Source: M3007 sp038246345 (lineage in GTDB: Bacteria > Bacteroidota > Bacteroidia > Chitinophagales > Saprospiraceae). From it: a DNA stretch of 15,773 bases. The translations under genes were made by a program, and so were the position numbers. Numbering within the stretch: the first letter of the stretch is position 1; each line of letters starts with the position of its first letter. Below are positions 7,034 to 15,773 of the stretch, piece by piece. The notes below the pieces were generated by a model that ran no database searches, was not told where the DNA came from, and worked only from the letters and a program-made list of their open reading frames with translations. The stretch covers positions 1 to 15,773 of the forward strand of contig JBBRWA010000122.1 in NCBI GenBank assembly GCA_038246345.1. Reading direction: 5' to 3'.

Positions 7034-7041
7034 CAAACTTA
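7034..7041 (-). promoter_or_regulatory. Candidate -7 promoter element of the YceI-radical SAM operon
   Basis: On the minus strand this reads TAAGTTTG, a full match to the Bacteroidota -7 consensus TAnnTTTG. It lies in the 70-base gap between the phosphoesterase stop (7057-7059) and the YceI start (6986), leaving a leader of about 40 bases. No clear TTTG -33 box is seen. It suggests the four-gene operon can be transcribed separately from the phosphoesterase gene. Confidence 0.5.
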
Positions 7042-7056
7042 CAAGAAACCACACTT

Positions 7057-9480
7057 TTAATCCTCTTCTTCTTCAGTAAAAAGCCAGGCGGCCCTCCTTG
7101 GCGCGGGCATTTCGCTTTCCAAACCCTTGATCGCTTTCCAAAGCACTTCGTTGAATTCACGCTCTGGCACGGCGTCTATTTTTGCCAGGTTCCAAGTCTC
7201 CGATATGCGGCTGAGCGGTTCCACCCAGGCATTGCGGGTATCCAACGGCACCCCCGGCTCAAGGGATTTGAAAGGTGAAAAGTCAGGTTTAGCCGTAAAA
7301 CAGCGCCACATCGGCACTGCAGCGGCATCGAATTGGCTCATAGGCGGCAGCCCCAAAATAAGCTCCATGGTGCGCATCATGGAGGTGGTGGAATACATAG
7401 TGTGGTCGATATAATTCCGCCGGGCAAATGGACTGGCCACAAAAGCAATACTTCGGTGAGCATCCACGTGGTCAGCACCGTTTTGGGCGTCATCTTCCAG
7501 GATAAATACGGCGCTTTCCGCCCAGATTTTGGAATTTGAAAGATGTTCAATGAGTCGCCCAAGTGCAAGGTCGTTGTCGGCTACAGCCGCAGTGGGTGAA
7601 AATGCTCCTTTCGACATCCCGGAGGTGTGGTCGCAAATTAAACGCAGGCTGTTGAACCGCGGCACCTGGTTGATATTCAACAAACTGTCGAAATCCCGCT
7701 CCCAGTCTTTTTCCCGTTGAATGTCTTGGTATTCCAGGTCCCAGGCAGAGTAATAAGGGCAAAAATGCCCTTCTATAGTTTTGTAATTTGCTTTAAAATC
7801 GTCGGCAAATTCGCCATAAGTTCGGTAGCTCAGTCCAGCTCTTTTACAATAGTCCCAAATAAAACCGCCCTTGGGAAATGCCACTTCCCGAGTGCCTTCA
7901 AAATCGTAGTTGCCGCCGCGACCGCCATAGCTGGTCGGCCAGGTTTTCTCCACAAAATCATTGGCGTAAGCGGCGGTACTCCAGTTATGCCCATCGGCGC
8001 TTACTTCGGCATCCACATAAAAATTATCGAGCAGCACAAATTCGCGGGCCAGCGCGTGTTGATTGGGGGTTACTGTTTCGGGGAAAAGGCAAAGCTCCGG
8101 GTCGCCATTGCCTTCCGGCATGTCGCCCAGCACCTGGTCGTACGTGCGATTTTCCTTGATAATGTAAAATACGTATTTAATGGGGGAGGGGTCGCCCACC
8201 CGCTGTGGAATGGGGTTTCCGGCTTCGCCTTCTGCTTGTAGCTCTTTGGCTTTGTTGTAGGGGCAATTTTCATACACCAGTTTTGAGTAGGCCTTTAGTT
8301 GTGCTGCGTTCGGCTTTGCAATGACGCTCAAGGTGCCGAGGTACAGCTCCCCGATATACTGTGCTCCATGGGCATCCTTGCCTTTTTTGAATGGGTTTGG
8401 CCCTTTTGGGTTCGCAGCGGAAGTCATGCCTTTGCCATTGGCTACCAGTATTTTATCGCCAACACAGCGCACGGATGTTGGATACCAGCCCGTTGGGATG
8501 AATCCGAGCGCGCGGCTCTCTCCAGGCTCCTGTACGTCAAACACGCTGAGACAATTGTTGTCAGCATTGGCAATATAAAGCGTGTGCTCATCGGGCGATA
8601 AGGCCAGGCTATTGGTGGTAGAACCATTGGGCGCATCGGGGTAGAGGGCGGCATTGAGCACTTCCAGGGTTTTTCGCGTACTGAGGTTAATCACCGATAC
8701 CGAGTTGTCTTGTGCATTGGCGACAAAAAGCAGGTTTTCTGCTTTGTTCAAAATCATTTCGTTGGGGTGATCACCAACGGCAATTTCAGCTTTTTTGGTA
8801 AAATTGTTGCGATCAAACACCAGGATCCCTTTCATTCCCCAAAGCGTGACATACACTTCATTTTTTTTGGCAGAAACCAGCACGGAATAGGGCTCGCTTG
8901 GCAGCGGAATCCGTTTTTCAACACTGCCTTTTAAGTTGATCACATACAAAGCGCTGTCTTCCTTAGTAACCGTAAACAAGCGCTGGTTCGGCTCATCAAG
9001 TGCCAATCCAGCCGGGCATATTTTCCCTTTTGGCCAGGGTAAGCCCAGTTTAATAACCGTGTCAGCGCGCAATTGATCTTTTTCTGTAGAAAAAATGGCG
9101 ATCAGGTTGTCGTTGCCACCGGAAGCGTACAAGCGCTTTCCGTCGCTGCTGAAAGCAAGTCCGTACCATGCTTTTGGGATGGAGATTTCACTGAGTTGGG
9201 TTACTTTTTCGTCTGAAATTCCAAAAAGCTGAATTTTTTGTGCGCCCACGCCATTATTCGTCACAGCCATGCGCTGTTTGTTTGCGGAGAGGACAATTTG
9301 CAGGGGTAAATCGCCCAGTGGCAAATGGTCGTTGCCTGCTGGCGTGAGTTTCCACTGATTTGGCAGTTGCACGCGTTTGGCGGCAAGTGTTTGGTAAATT
9401 GTTGAATCGACCGAAGAATTTCTGGAAGGGCTGCAAGCCCAAAGGATCATTACAAGTAACAGGAGTAGATTTCGAAACAT
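7057..9480 (-). CDS. Lipoprotein with YncE-like beta-propeller and C-terminal phosphoesterase domain
   Basis: This is an 807-residue protein. The leader MFRNLLLLLVMILWAC ends in a lipobox with C16. Residues about 55-395 hold repeated strands of a YncE/YVTN-type beta-propeller, for example LAFSSDGKRLYASGGNDN, NLLFVANAQDNSVSVINL and HTLYIANADNNCLSVFDV. A linker leads to a phosphoesterase domain of the alkaline phosphatase superfamily (PF04185-like), about residues 434-770. It starts with IKYVFYIIKENRTYDQVLGD. ADGHNWSTAAY follows, and later EDDAQNGADHVDAHR (662-676), whose acidic and histidine residues are the expected metal ligands. The tail is acidic (EEEED). The combination is a recurrent Bacteroidota architecture. 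The substrate is unknown; a phosphodiester or phospholipid at the cell envelope is a guess. It stands upstream of the YceI operon on the same strand with a 70-base gap and is divergent from the YfhO-like gene. Confidence 0.88.
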   Translation of the reverse strand: MFRNLLLLLVMILWACSPSRNSSVDSTIYQTLAAKRVQLPNQWKLTPAGNDHLPLGDLPLQIVLSANKQRMAVTNNGVGAQKIQLFGISDEKVTQLSEISIPKAWYGLAFSSDGKRLYASGGNDNLIAIFSTEKDQLRADTVIKLGLPWPKGKICPAGLALDEPNQRLFTVTKEDSALYVINLKGSVEKRIPLPSEPYSVLVSAKKNEVYVTLWGMKGILVFDRNNFTKKAEIAVGDHPNEMILNKAENLLFVANAQDNSVSVINLSTRKTLEVLNAALYPDAPNGSTTNSLALSPDEHTLYIANADNNCLSVFDVQEPGESRALGFIPTGWYPTSVRCVGDKILVANGKGMTSAANPKGPNPFKKGKDAHGAQYIGELYLGTLSVIAKPNAAQLKAYSKLVYENCPYNKAKELQAEGEAGNPIPQRVGDPSPIKYVFYIIKENRTYDQVLGDMPEGNGDPELCLFPETVTPNQHALAREFVLLDNFYVDAEVSADGHNWSTAAYANDFVEKTWPTSYGGRGGNYDFEGTREVAFPKGGFIWDYCKRAGLSYRTYGEFADDFKANYKTIEGHFCPYYSAWDLEYQDIQREKDWERDFDSLLNINQVPRFNSLRLICDHTSGMSKGAFSPTAAVADNDLALGRLIEHLSNSKIWAESAVFILEDDAQNGADHVDAHRSIAFVASPFARRNYIDHTMYSTTSMMRTMELILGLPPMSQFDAAAVPMWRCFTAKPDFSPFKSLEPGVPLDTRNAWVEPLSRISETWNLAKIDAVPEREFNEVLWKAIKGLESEMPAPRRAAWLFTEEEED

Positions 9481-9598
9481 TTTCTTTGAATTTAAATGCT
9501 AAAAATAGTTGCTGCGATGGAAATGTGCAGGTTAAGTTTCTGTTATCCGCATATTTGAAATTCCAAACAAGCACTTCATACAAACTATAATTTCTCGC

Positions 9599-9606
9599 TA
9601 CCTTCG
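9599..9606 (+). promoter_or_regulatory. Candidate -7 promoter element for the YfhO-like gene
   Basis: The sequence TACCTTCG differs by one base from TAnnTTTG and is followed by C-rich sequence. It lies 65 bases before ATG 9671 in the 190-base divergent gap 9481-9670. No convincing -33 TTTG lies at the right distance. For the opposite gene (start 9480) I saw only a one-mismatch element near its start (TATTTTTA on the minus strand), too weak to list. The rest of the gap shows no gene. Confidence 0.4.
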
Positions 9607-9670
9607 CCCCGAACAGCCTGCGGCAACCTGTACAACACCGCCATGGGCATAAAGCCTAATTTCCGTCTTT

Positions 9671-12175
9671 ATGGATTTCAAAAAGTTACTTCCTCACGTT
9701 TATGCTGTTGTAGCCCTTTTGGCCGTATCAGCTTTTTTCTTCGCGCCTAATTTTTTTGGCGACAAGGCACTTCCCCAGCCCGACAACGATAAAGCGCGGG
9801 CGATTCAGACTGAAATTCAAGAATATATAAAAAAAGACGGAGATGCGCCGCTTTGGACCAACAGCCTGTTTGGCGGCATGCCCAGTTTCCAAGTGTATAC
9901 CACGCCTCATGGCAACCTGACCAAACCGCTGACGAAAGCCATGTTCCTTTGGACGGATGCCAGCAGCGTTTGGGCTTCCCTGTTTGCAGCCATGCTGTGT
10001 ATGTACTTGCTGCTGATCGTGTTGAAAACCGATTGGCGGGTGGCGGTATTTGGAGCGCTCGTCTTTGGCGTCACCAGCTATAATGTGGATATCCTGGAGG
10101 CTGGACACTCTACCAAAATGGCAGCTTTGGCGCTGGCGCCAGGCATGTTAGCAGGTGCGATACTGTTGTTTAACGGGCGATTTTTGGCGGGGACAGGATT
10201 GCTGGCTTTGTTCACGTCCATGCAGATTTCTGTCAACCACGTTCAGATTACCTACTACACATTGATGTTATTAGGGATTTATGGCGTTGGGCAGTTGGTT
10301 GAAGCTATTAGAAACAAATCGCTGCCCACTTGGGGCAAAGCAGCAGCATTGAGTGCCGCGGCCTTAATTGTTGGCGTTGGTTGCAACCTCTCTAAAGTGT
10401 GGCCTACTTATGAATACGGCAAGGAGACCATTCGTGGCGGTTCGGAGTTGACGGCAAAAGCAGCAAAAGGAGACGGTTTGGACAAAGATTATCTCTTTGG
10501 TTGGAGCAGTGGCGTTTGTGAAAGCATTACCCTATTGGTGCCCCACGCGGCAGGCGGCGGTGCCAATGAATCCTTCAAGAATATGTCGATGTACAAATCT
10601 GTGGCAAAAAACATGCCCGCAGATATGACCCCACAACAGTTGGATCGTCAGATAAGCGGGATAATGTACACAGGAGATCAACCTTTTGTGGGCACCGCTA
10701 TATATTATGGCATTGTAGCCGTGTTTTTGTTTTTCCTCGGCGCATTTTTGGTGCAAGGCAATGTGAAATGGTGGTTGCTCATCGGCGGCATCTTTATGGT
10801 GATGTTGGCCTGGGGCAAAAACTTTTTCCTGAACGATATTTTTTACGATTACCTGCCCCTGTTCAATAAATTCAGGGCAGTAACCATGGCTTTTGGCATG
10901 GGGCAATTGTGCGTTGCCGTGCTGGCGGCCTTAGGTTTACAGCGTTTGGTCGATGGCGAAATAGCAATCGATAAAAAGAAACGGGCTTTGATGTTTTCCG
11001 CTGGGGTCACAACGATACTATGTCTGTTGGCGATTGTTTGTGCCCCTGCTGAAGGACCAAACGACGCTGCGCTCGGCAACAATGCCGAACTGTTGAAGTT
11101 GCTTGCTGCCGATCGTTCCTCCATGTTGTATGGCGATCTGTTTCGCTCCCTTGGATTCATGGCGGTTGCTGCTGGTTTGATCTGGCTTTACCTTCGTGGT
11201 ACCCTGAAAGCTGGGTTGATGGTATTGGCCATTGCAGCGCTGGCACTTGGCGACCATTGGATGGTTTGCCGTCGCACCCTGAATGATACGAAATACGAGA
11301 CCAAGCGTGCGGCTTCCGCTGCTCCGAAAGAAACGCCGGCCGACAAGCAAATAAAAGCTGACCCCGATCCCTACTATCGTGTGCTCGATTTGAAGGGCGG
11401 CGGTATTGCGACCAATTACGGTGCTTCGTTTTTCCATAAAAACATTGGCGGTTACCACGCGGCCAAGCTTCAACGCTTCCAGGAAGTGGTCGATACCTTC
11501 CTTTCAGGCAATGAACTGGCCAAAAATCTCCACATTCTGGGTATGATGAACGTTAAATACCTCATCACCCAAAATGGCCCAATGCCAAATCCCGAAGTTT
11601 GTGGCAATGCCTGGTTTGTCAACCATTTCGACATTGTGCCTGATGGCGACGCTGAGCTTGCAGCGTTGCACACCCTGCACCCAAAGGACAGTGCGGTGTT
11701 TCAACAAAAATATGCGGAGGCGCTCAATGGTTTCAGCGTACAACCTGACAGCACCGCGACAATCAAACTTACTTCGTATCACCCTGATAAAATGGAATAC
11801 GAATACTCGGCAAAAACGGAGCAGCTTGCGGTTTTTTCTGACATGTACTACCCACCATCAAAAGGCTGGAAATGTTATTTGAACGGTCAGCCAACGGCCG
11901 ATTTTACCAAAGCGAATTACCTGCTCCGCGCCATGCGTTTGCCAGCAGGTCAGAACCAAAAGCTGGAGATGCGCTTTGAGCCGCGTTCCTATTTTTTAGG
12001 GGAAACGATTTCCTATGTGGCATCCTTTATTACCTTGCTGCTGTGTATCGCAGGTTTGTTTTTTTGGTATAAAGGTGGCGCCAAGCTGGAAAGCCCTGCA
12101 CATCTGAGCGATTATGAAACTGCTGACGCTGAAACACCCAAAAAGGTAAGCCTACCATCCAAAAAGAAGCGCTAA
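9671..12175 (+). CDS. YfhO-like polytopic membrane protein
   Basis: This is an 834-residue protein starting MDFKKLLPHVYAVVALLAVS, whose first membrane segment is residues about 8-28. After a periplasmic-type loop containing DAPLWTNSLFGGMPSFQ come about ten hydrophobic segments, including WASLFAAMLCMYLLLIVL, AVFGALVFGVTSYNVDIL, GLLALFTSMQISVNHVQ and LLIGGIFMVMLAWG. A large soluble domain (about 560-770, with DPYYRVLDL, GGYHAAKLQRFQ and NVKYLITQNG) follows. A last membrane segment (about 778-800) precedes a basic lysine-rich tail. This layout matches the Bacteroidota YfhO family (PF09586-like), GT-C-type integral membrane proteins linked in Firmicutes to lipoteichoic acid glycosylation. The conserved N-terminal WTNSLFGGMPS loop is typical. 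Its job in Bacteroidota is not settled; a lipid-linked sugar transferase of the envelope is inference. A terminator follows directly, so it seems to be a single-gene unit. Confidence 0.87.
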   Translation: MDFKKLLPHVYAVVALLAVSAFFFAPNFFGDKALPQPDNDKARAIQTEIQEYIKKDGDAPLWTNSLFGGMPSFQVYTTPHGNLTKPLTKAMFLWTDASSVWASLFAAMLCMYLLLIVLKTDWRVAVFGALVFGVTSYNVDILEAGHSTKMAALALAPGMLAGAILLFNGRFLAGTGLLALFTSMQISVNHVQITYYTLMLLGIYGVGQLVEAIRNKSLPTWGKAAALSAAALIVGVGCNLSKVWPTYEYGKETIRGGSELTAKAAKGDGLDKDYLFGWSSGVCESITLLVPHAAGGGANESFKNMSMYKSVAKNMPADMTPQQLDRQISGIMYTGDQPFVGTAIYYGIVAVFLFFLGAFLVQGNVKWWLLIGGIFMVMLAWGKNFFLNDIFYDYLPLFNKFRAVTMAFGMGQLCVAVLAALGLQRLVDGEIAIDKKKRALMFSAGVTTILCLLAIVCAPAEGPNDAALGNNAELLKLLAADRSSMLYGDLFRSLGFMAVAAGLIWLYLRGTLKAGLMVLAIAALALGDHWMVCRRTLNDTKYETKRAASAAPKETPADKQIKADPDPYYRVLDLKGGGIATNYGASFFHKNIGGYHAAKLQRFQEVVDTFLSGNELAKNLHILGMMNVKYLITQNGPMPNPEVCGNAWFVNHFDIVPDGDAELAALHTLHPKDSAVFQQKYAEALNGFSVQPDSTATIKLTSYHPDKMEYEYSAKTEQLAVFSDMYYPPSKGWKCYLNGQPTADFTKANYLLRAMRLPAGQNQKLEMRFEPRSYFLGETISYVASFITLLLCIAGLFFWYKGGAKLESPAHLSDYETADAETPKKVSLPSKKKR

Positions 12176-12184
12176 AACCTTAAT

Positions 12185-12217
12185 ATTTTGCCAGCTTGCT
12201 GCCAAAATCCTATTTTT
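12185..12217 (+). terminator. Rho-independent terminator after the YfhO-like gene
   Basis: An inverted repeat ATTTTGCCAG / CTGCCAAAAT (12185-12194 and 12199-12208), with one C:C mismatch and a CTTG loop, is followed by CCTATTTTT. The stem starts 10 bases after the stop codon at 12173-12175. The remaining gap to 12405 is AT-rich with a short CCTG-CGA-CAGG hairpin near 12375-12387. I see no gene or clear promoter consensus in it. Confidence 0.6.
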
Positions 12218-12405
12218 AACAAAAAGAGCGGAATAGCGTGCTTGTGGATTGCTGATTTTACGCTACTTTTCGGCGAATAAAAAGTTTCTGTAGCTCAAAC
12301 GCTTTTGATTGCCATTAGGATTTATTGAAAGTTAAGCACCCAAACACTAAACACCTTAAACCTGCCAATGGCTTGCCTGCGACAGGAAAACACTCAACAA
12401 TGCTT

Positions 12406-13479
12406 ATGAACATTAGAAAACTACTCCTGCTATTTGTTGCCTCCATGGCTTTTTCTGGACTTAAGGCACAAGACATTCACTTTTCGCAGTTCAACATGTC
12501 GCCCATGACGCTCAATCCCGCCAATATCGGCGCGTTTGAAGGCACGGCACGGATTGGCGGTATTTATCGCGGCCAATTTGCGAGCGTACTGGGCAACCGT
12601 GGACAATTTCAAACGCCCTCTATTTTTGTGGATGCACCCATCATTCGGGGCTTTCGCAAAAGAGACTGGGTCGGTGTTGGTTTCATGTTCTTTAGCGATA
12701 AAGCTGGTGTTGGGAAACTGACCCACTCTGCTGCAAAATTGGGGGCTTCCTACCACCTGGCGCTCAATAAAAAGGCGACAACCTTTATCACTTTGGGTGC
12801 ACAGTACGGTCAAGCGAGCCGCAGGTTAAATCCTGATGGCTTTTTATTTGCAGAAGGGTACAACAACCCAACATCCGGCGGTGCCTACAATCAAGCTCAA
12901 GATGTTGACTTTGCCAACCTTAACCGCGACAGAGCCTCTTGGACCGACATCGACGGGGGCATTGTGTTGAAGTCGAAGCTCAATGACCGCATGGACTTTA
13001 GCATTGGCTACGCGATGTACCACATTGCTGAAGGGCAGTATGGCCTTGTAACAGGAGGTAGCGCCAACCCCGGCGGCCCGGCACAAGCGAGCAGCGACGA
13101 AATTGCACGTCGATCCGTTGGTACAGGCACGTTCAATATTAGGCTGAACGACAAGTTTATGGTGAGTCCAACATTTATTTACCAAACCATGAGTGGTGCG
13201 GATGAAATCATCGTTCAGGGTTTGGGTTCTTACCTTTTCAACCAGGAAAAGGATATTACCCTGCTCTTCGGCGCTGGCTACCGTCTGCGTGATGCCATTC
13301 ACCCGATAGTGGGGATGCAGTACAAAACCCTTCGTGTTGGCCTGGCGTATGACATCAACATTTCTTCCCTCAATTCTGCGACCAATTATCGCGGAGGGTT
13401 TGAATTGGCAGCCAACTATATCATCAAGATTTACAAGCCCGCGGTAATCAAAACCAAGGTGCTTTGCCCAAGGTTCTAA
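12406..13479 (+). CDS. PorP/SprF-family type IX secretion-associated outer-membrane protein
   Basis: This is a 357-residue protein from ATG 12406 (ATG 12400 would add two residues). The frame is open upstream to 12325, but that part is not signal-like. The signal peptide is MNIRKLLLLFVASMAFSGLKAQ. The mature part opens with DIHFSQFNMSPMTLNPANIG and RIGGIYRGQF, the hallmark start of PorP/SprF proteins. It continues as alternating beta-strands of an outer-membrane barrel: GVGFMFFSDKAGVGKL, SAAKLGASYHLALNKK, FSIGYAMYHIAEGQYG and LLFGAGYRLRDAIHPIVG. PorP and SprF are needed for type IX secretion or gliding. Bacteroidota carry many paralogues, each often paired with an OmpA-type partner as here with the gene starting 57 bases downstream. 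The particular cargo or function of this paralogue cannot be told. Confidence 0.92.
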   Translation: MNIRKLLLLFVASMAFSGLKAQDIHFSQFNMSPMTLNPANIGAFEGTARIGGIYRGQFASVLGNRGQFQTPSIFVDAPIIRGFRKRDWVGVGFMFFSDKAGVGKLTHSAAKLGASYHLALNKKATTFITLGAQYGQASRRLNPDGFLFAEGYNNPTSGGAYNQAQDVDFANLNRDRASWTDIDGGIVLKSKLNDRMDFSIGYAMYHIAEGQYGLVTGGSANPGGPAQASSDEIARRSVGTGTFNIRLNDKFMVSPTFIYQTMSGADEIIVQGLGSYLFNQEKDITLLFGAGYRLRDAIHPIVGMQYKTLRVGLAYDINISSLNSATNYRGGFELAANYIIKIYKPAVIKTKVLCPRF

Positions 13480-13536
13480 TCTTGTTTGGATCCTTACATT
13501 AATTCAATCCAACACCGGTAGGCCGGAAAGATAACT

Positions 13537-15773
13537 ATGAAAAAAACAGTTCTATTTCTCACAATAGCAATACTTTCTGTTTGTGCCATACACGCACAAC
13601 CGATCAACGTGTCCACACCGGAAGCCAATTTGAAATCAGCAAAGCAAGCGGAGGAAAACGGCAACCCTTATGCTGCGCTTGATTTGTACGAAAAGGTATA
13701 CGACGACAATAAAAAAGACAAGACACTGGCGGCTCAAATTGCGATGCTCAATTTTGAATTGCGCGATTATGCCAAGGCGGAAAAAAGTTTTAACCGGCTT
13801 GTAGCACGCGACCGCAAAATGGAGTTTGTAGAGCTGCGCTACTGGTTCGCCTTGAGCATGAAATACAATGGCAAGCACGCCGAAGCCATCGAAATGTTCA
13901 AACAGTATATTGCTGATGGGGCTGATGATAAATTGAAGGCGGCTTCGAAACTGGAAATCGCCGGTAGTGAACTGGCCCGCAAAATGCGGCAACCCGAAAA
14001 TTTGTTGGTCAACAACATCGGGAAATCGGCGAACAGTCCTCAAACAGAAGGTTCTCCTTCCTACAGTGGCGGCGAATTGTACTATTCCACCTTGCTGTCT
14101 AAAGATGTTATTGTGCTTAATGGAAAAGAGGGTGACTGGTATTCTAAAATCGTTTCTGCCAGTAAAACAGGTACGAGCGCTGAATTTGGGGAACCTACAG
14201 CACTGGGCACCCAGATCAACCGGGAAGATTGGCACCAAGGCAACGTTAGCGTCAATCCTGATGGAAAGACCATGTATTTCACCCGTGCCATGCTCGCTGA
14301 AAAAGGCCAAGACCTTGCTGAAAGCAAAATTTTCTATTCCACCAAAACCTCAGAAGGATGGGGTGCTGCCAATGAAGTCGTCGGCGTGAATGGTGATTAT
14401 ATCGCAAAGCACCCCTGCGAAGGCGAGCTTTTTGGCGAAAAAGTACTGTTCTTCGTGGCCAACATGCCCGGAGGCAAAGGTGGATTTGATGTCTATTATG
14501 CTCCGCGCAAATCCGAAGGTGTCTTTGGCTTGCCAGTGAATCTTGGTGCTGTGTTAAACACCGCTGGAGAAGAAGCTTCTCCTTTTTACCAAGACGGTAA
14601 ACTTTGGTTCAGCAGCAATGGCCATCCATCGATGGGTGGTTTGGATGTATTTGAATCACAATGGAACGGCTCTGTATGGAGCGCCCCAAAACAAATGCCA
14701 GAGGGTGTCAACACTACCTTAGACGATCAATATTACTCGCGTTCTACCGATGGTATGAGCGGATTTGTTATCAGCAATCGCCCTGGCCCGAATAACTTGA
14801 AAAGCAAGACCTGCTGCGATGATATTTATGCCTGGGAAATAGAGCGCATCAAAGTTGAGCTGGCTGCTACTACATTCCGCTTGCGCCGCAAAGGGGAGAA
14901 AGAGAACCCAGCGCTGAAAAGCTGTACGGTTAGCATCGTGGATGTCACCAGCAAAAGCCCCATCGATATAGAAGAAAAAAGTAACCCAGCTTCCAACGAC
15001 TTCAACTTTACCCTGCTGCCGGAGAAATCTTATATGGTAATTGCCAATGCAACGGGTTATAAGCCAGATACGGTCAGCTTTAATACGGTGGGTATCAAAA
15101 AGACAACGAATATCTCCAAGAAACTCACGCTCCGACTGGAGCGCCGGGAGCCCGAGTATGATACCATCCGCCTCAATGAGCCGATCCGTCTGGATAATAT
15201 CTTGTACGACTACGACAAAGACAATATTCGCCCGGATGCAGAGCCGGATCTTCAATACCTCACGGACTTAATGGTCAAGTACCCGGATATGAAAATCGAA
15301 TTGTCCTCCCATACGGACGCTCGCGGTAAGGACGACTACAATGAGGCTCTTTCTCAGCGTCGTGCCGAAAGCGCCAAGCGCTGGATTCTGGCAAAAGGCA
15401 TCAAGGAAGACCGCATTATTGCGAAAGGTTATGGCGAGAAAGTGCTGAAAAATGAATGTGCCAATGGTACAGAATGCACCGAAGAGCAGCACCAGCTCAA
15501 TCGCCGCACCGAGTTTAAAATCCTTTCTGGCCCGACGAGCATCATTACGGAGAAAGTTGAAAAGCGCGAAAAACCAGCTCCTTCCAGTGGCAAACAATCA
15601 CTTAACAACCCACTGCTGGACAAATTCAAGCAAATTATCGCATCCAGCCGGGATACAGTGCAGCCAGCCGCGCAAAACTGGGACAACCCAGCTGACAAGG
15701 AAATCAAGTTCCAAAACGAGCTGCTCAGCTACGGGCAGGTGCGCGAAGGCGACATGGTAGCTGCCAAGTATAT
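13537..15773 (+). CDS. PorE-like TPR/PD40 beta-propeller/OmpA-family protein, open at the window end
   Basis: ATG 13537 opens a frame without a stop through the window end: 745 residues are seen. The signal peptide is MKKTVLFLTIAILSVCAIHAQ. Residues about 25-150 are TPR-like (AKQAEENGNPYAALDLYEKV, DYAKAEKSFNRLV). Residues about 165-440 carry PD40/WD40-like propeller blades (PSYSGGELYYSTL, VSVNPDGKTMYFTRA, FYQDGKLWFSSNGHPSMGG). Residues about 450-545 resemble a carboxypeptidase regulatory-like domain. Residues 549-664 form an OmpA domain (LYDYDKDNIRPDAEP, SSHTDARGKDDYNEALSQRR), in which D594 and R609 match the peptidoglycan diaminopimelate-binding pair. This is the order known for PorE, which anchors the T9SS to peptidoglycan. 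After a proline- and lysine-rich linker, the last residues (IKFQNELLSYGQVREGDMVA) look like the start of another domain. It probably pairs with the upstream PorP/SprF protein. Confidence 0.92.
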   Translation, partial: MKKTVLFLTIAILSVCAIHAQPINVSTPEANLKSAKQAEENGNPYAALDLYEKVYDDNKKDKTLAAQIAMLNFELRDYAKAEKSFNRLVARDRKMEFVELRYWFALSMKYNGKHAEAIEMFKQYIADGADDKLKAASKLEIAGSELARKMRQPENLLVNNIGKSANSPQTEGSPSYSGGELYYSTLLSKDVIVLNGKEGDWYSKIVSASKTGTSAEFGEPTALGTQINREDWHQGNVSVNPDGKTMYFTRAMLAEKGQDLAESKIFYSTKTSEGWGAANEVVGVNGDYIAKHPCEGELFGEKVLFFVANMPGGKGGFDVYYAPRKSEGVFGLPVNLGAVLNTAGEEASPFYQDGKLWFSSNGHPSMGGLDVFESQWNGSVWSAPKQMPEGVNTTLDDQYYSRSTDGMSGFVISNRPGPNNLKSKTCCDDIYAWEIERIKVELAATTFRLRRKGEKENPALKSCTVSIVDVTSKSPIDIEEKSNPASNDFNFTLLPEKSYMVIANATGYKPDTVSFNTVGIKKTTNISKKLTLRLERREPEYDTIRLNEPIRLDNILYDYDKDNIRPDAEPDLQYLTDLMVKYPDMKIELSSHTDARGKDDYNEALSQRRAESAKRWILAKGIKEDRIIAKGYGEKVLKNECANGTECTEEQHQLNRRTEFKILSGPTSIITEKVEKREKPAPSSGKQSLNNPLLDKFKQIIASSRDTVQPAAQNWDNPADKEIKFQNELLSYGQVREGDMVAAKY

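Noticed and set aside
13636..14310. 224-residue minus-strand open frame
   Set aside because: It is antisense to the TPR and propeller region of the PorE-like gene and has no recognisable domain.

Overview
The window looks like a chromosomal segment of a Bacteroidota bacterium, probably of the Saprospiria/Saprospiraceae type; the family level is an inference from gene style. The grounds are three type IX secretion (T9SS) signatures (a C-terminal Por sorting domain, a PorP/SprF protein and a TPR/PD40/OmpA PorE-like protein), signal peptides ending in AQ, promoter elements close to the Bacteroidota -7 consensus TAnnTTTG, weak Shine-Dalgarno sequences, and degenerate short-word repeats between genes. 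I saw no tRNA, rRNA, insertion sequence, phage gene or CRISPR array.

Layout. Bases 1-128 hold the last 41 codons of a glycoside hydrolase family 18 (chitinase-like) gene. A repeat-bearing gap follows, then a minus-strand radical SAM gene (281-1843) that carries an in-frame block of short repeats between its N-terminal Rossmann-like domain and its radical SAM core. Divergent from it is a secreted thioredoxin-fold protein resembling iodothyronine deiodinases, with a T9SS sorting domain (1920-3266). Bases 3410-6986 form a tight minus-strand operon, in transcription order: YceI-family lipoprotein, second radical SAM protein (paralogue of the first), a shortened and frame-disrupted OmpA-type gene, and a class I methyltransferase. 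Upstream of it, also on the minus strand, is a lipoprotein joining a YncE-like beta-propeller to a phosphoesterase domain (7057-9480).

On the plus strand there follow a large YfhO-like polytopic membrane protein (9671-12175) with a terminator, a PorP/SprF-like outer-membrane protein (12406-13479), and a long PorE-like protein (13537 to beyond the window end). The last two are a typical T9SS-associated pair: an outer-membrane protein plus a periplasmic OmpA protein that ties it to peptidoglycan.

Most worth a second look: the repeat block spliced in frame into a radical SAM enzyme; the deiodinase-like secreted protein; the damaged OmpA gene inside an otherwise tight operon; the unassigned radical SAM/methyltransferase locus; and a DUF1573-like start at the C-terminal end of the PorE-like protein. 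I found no clear evidence of a wholly new defence or mobile system.
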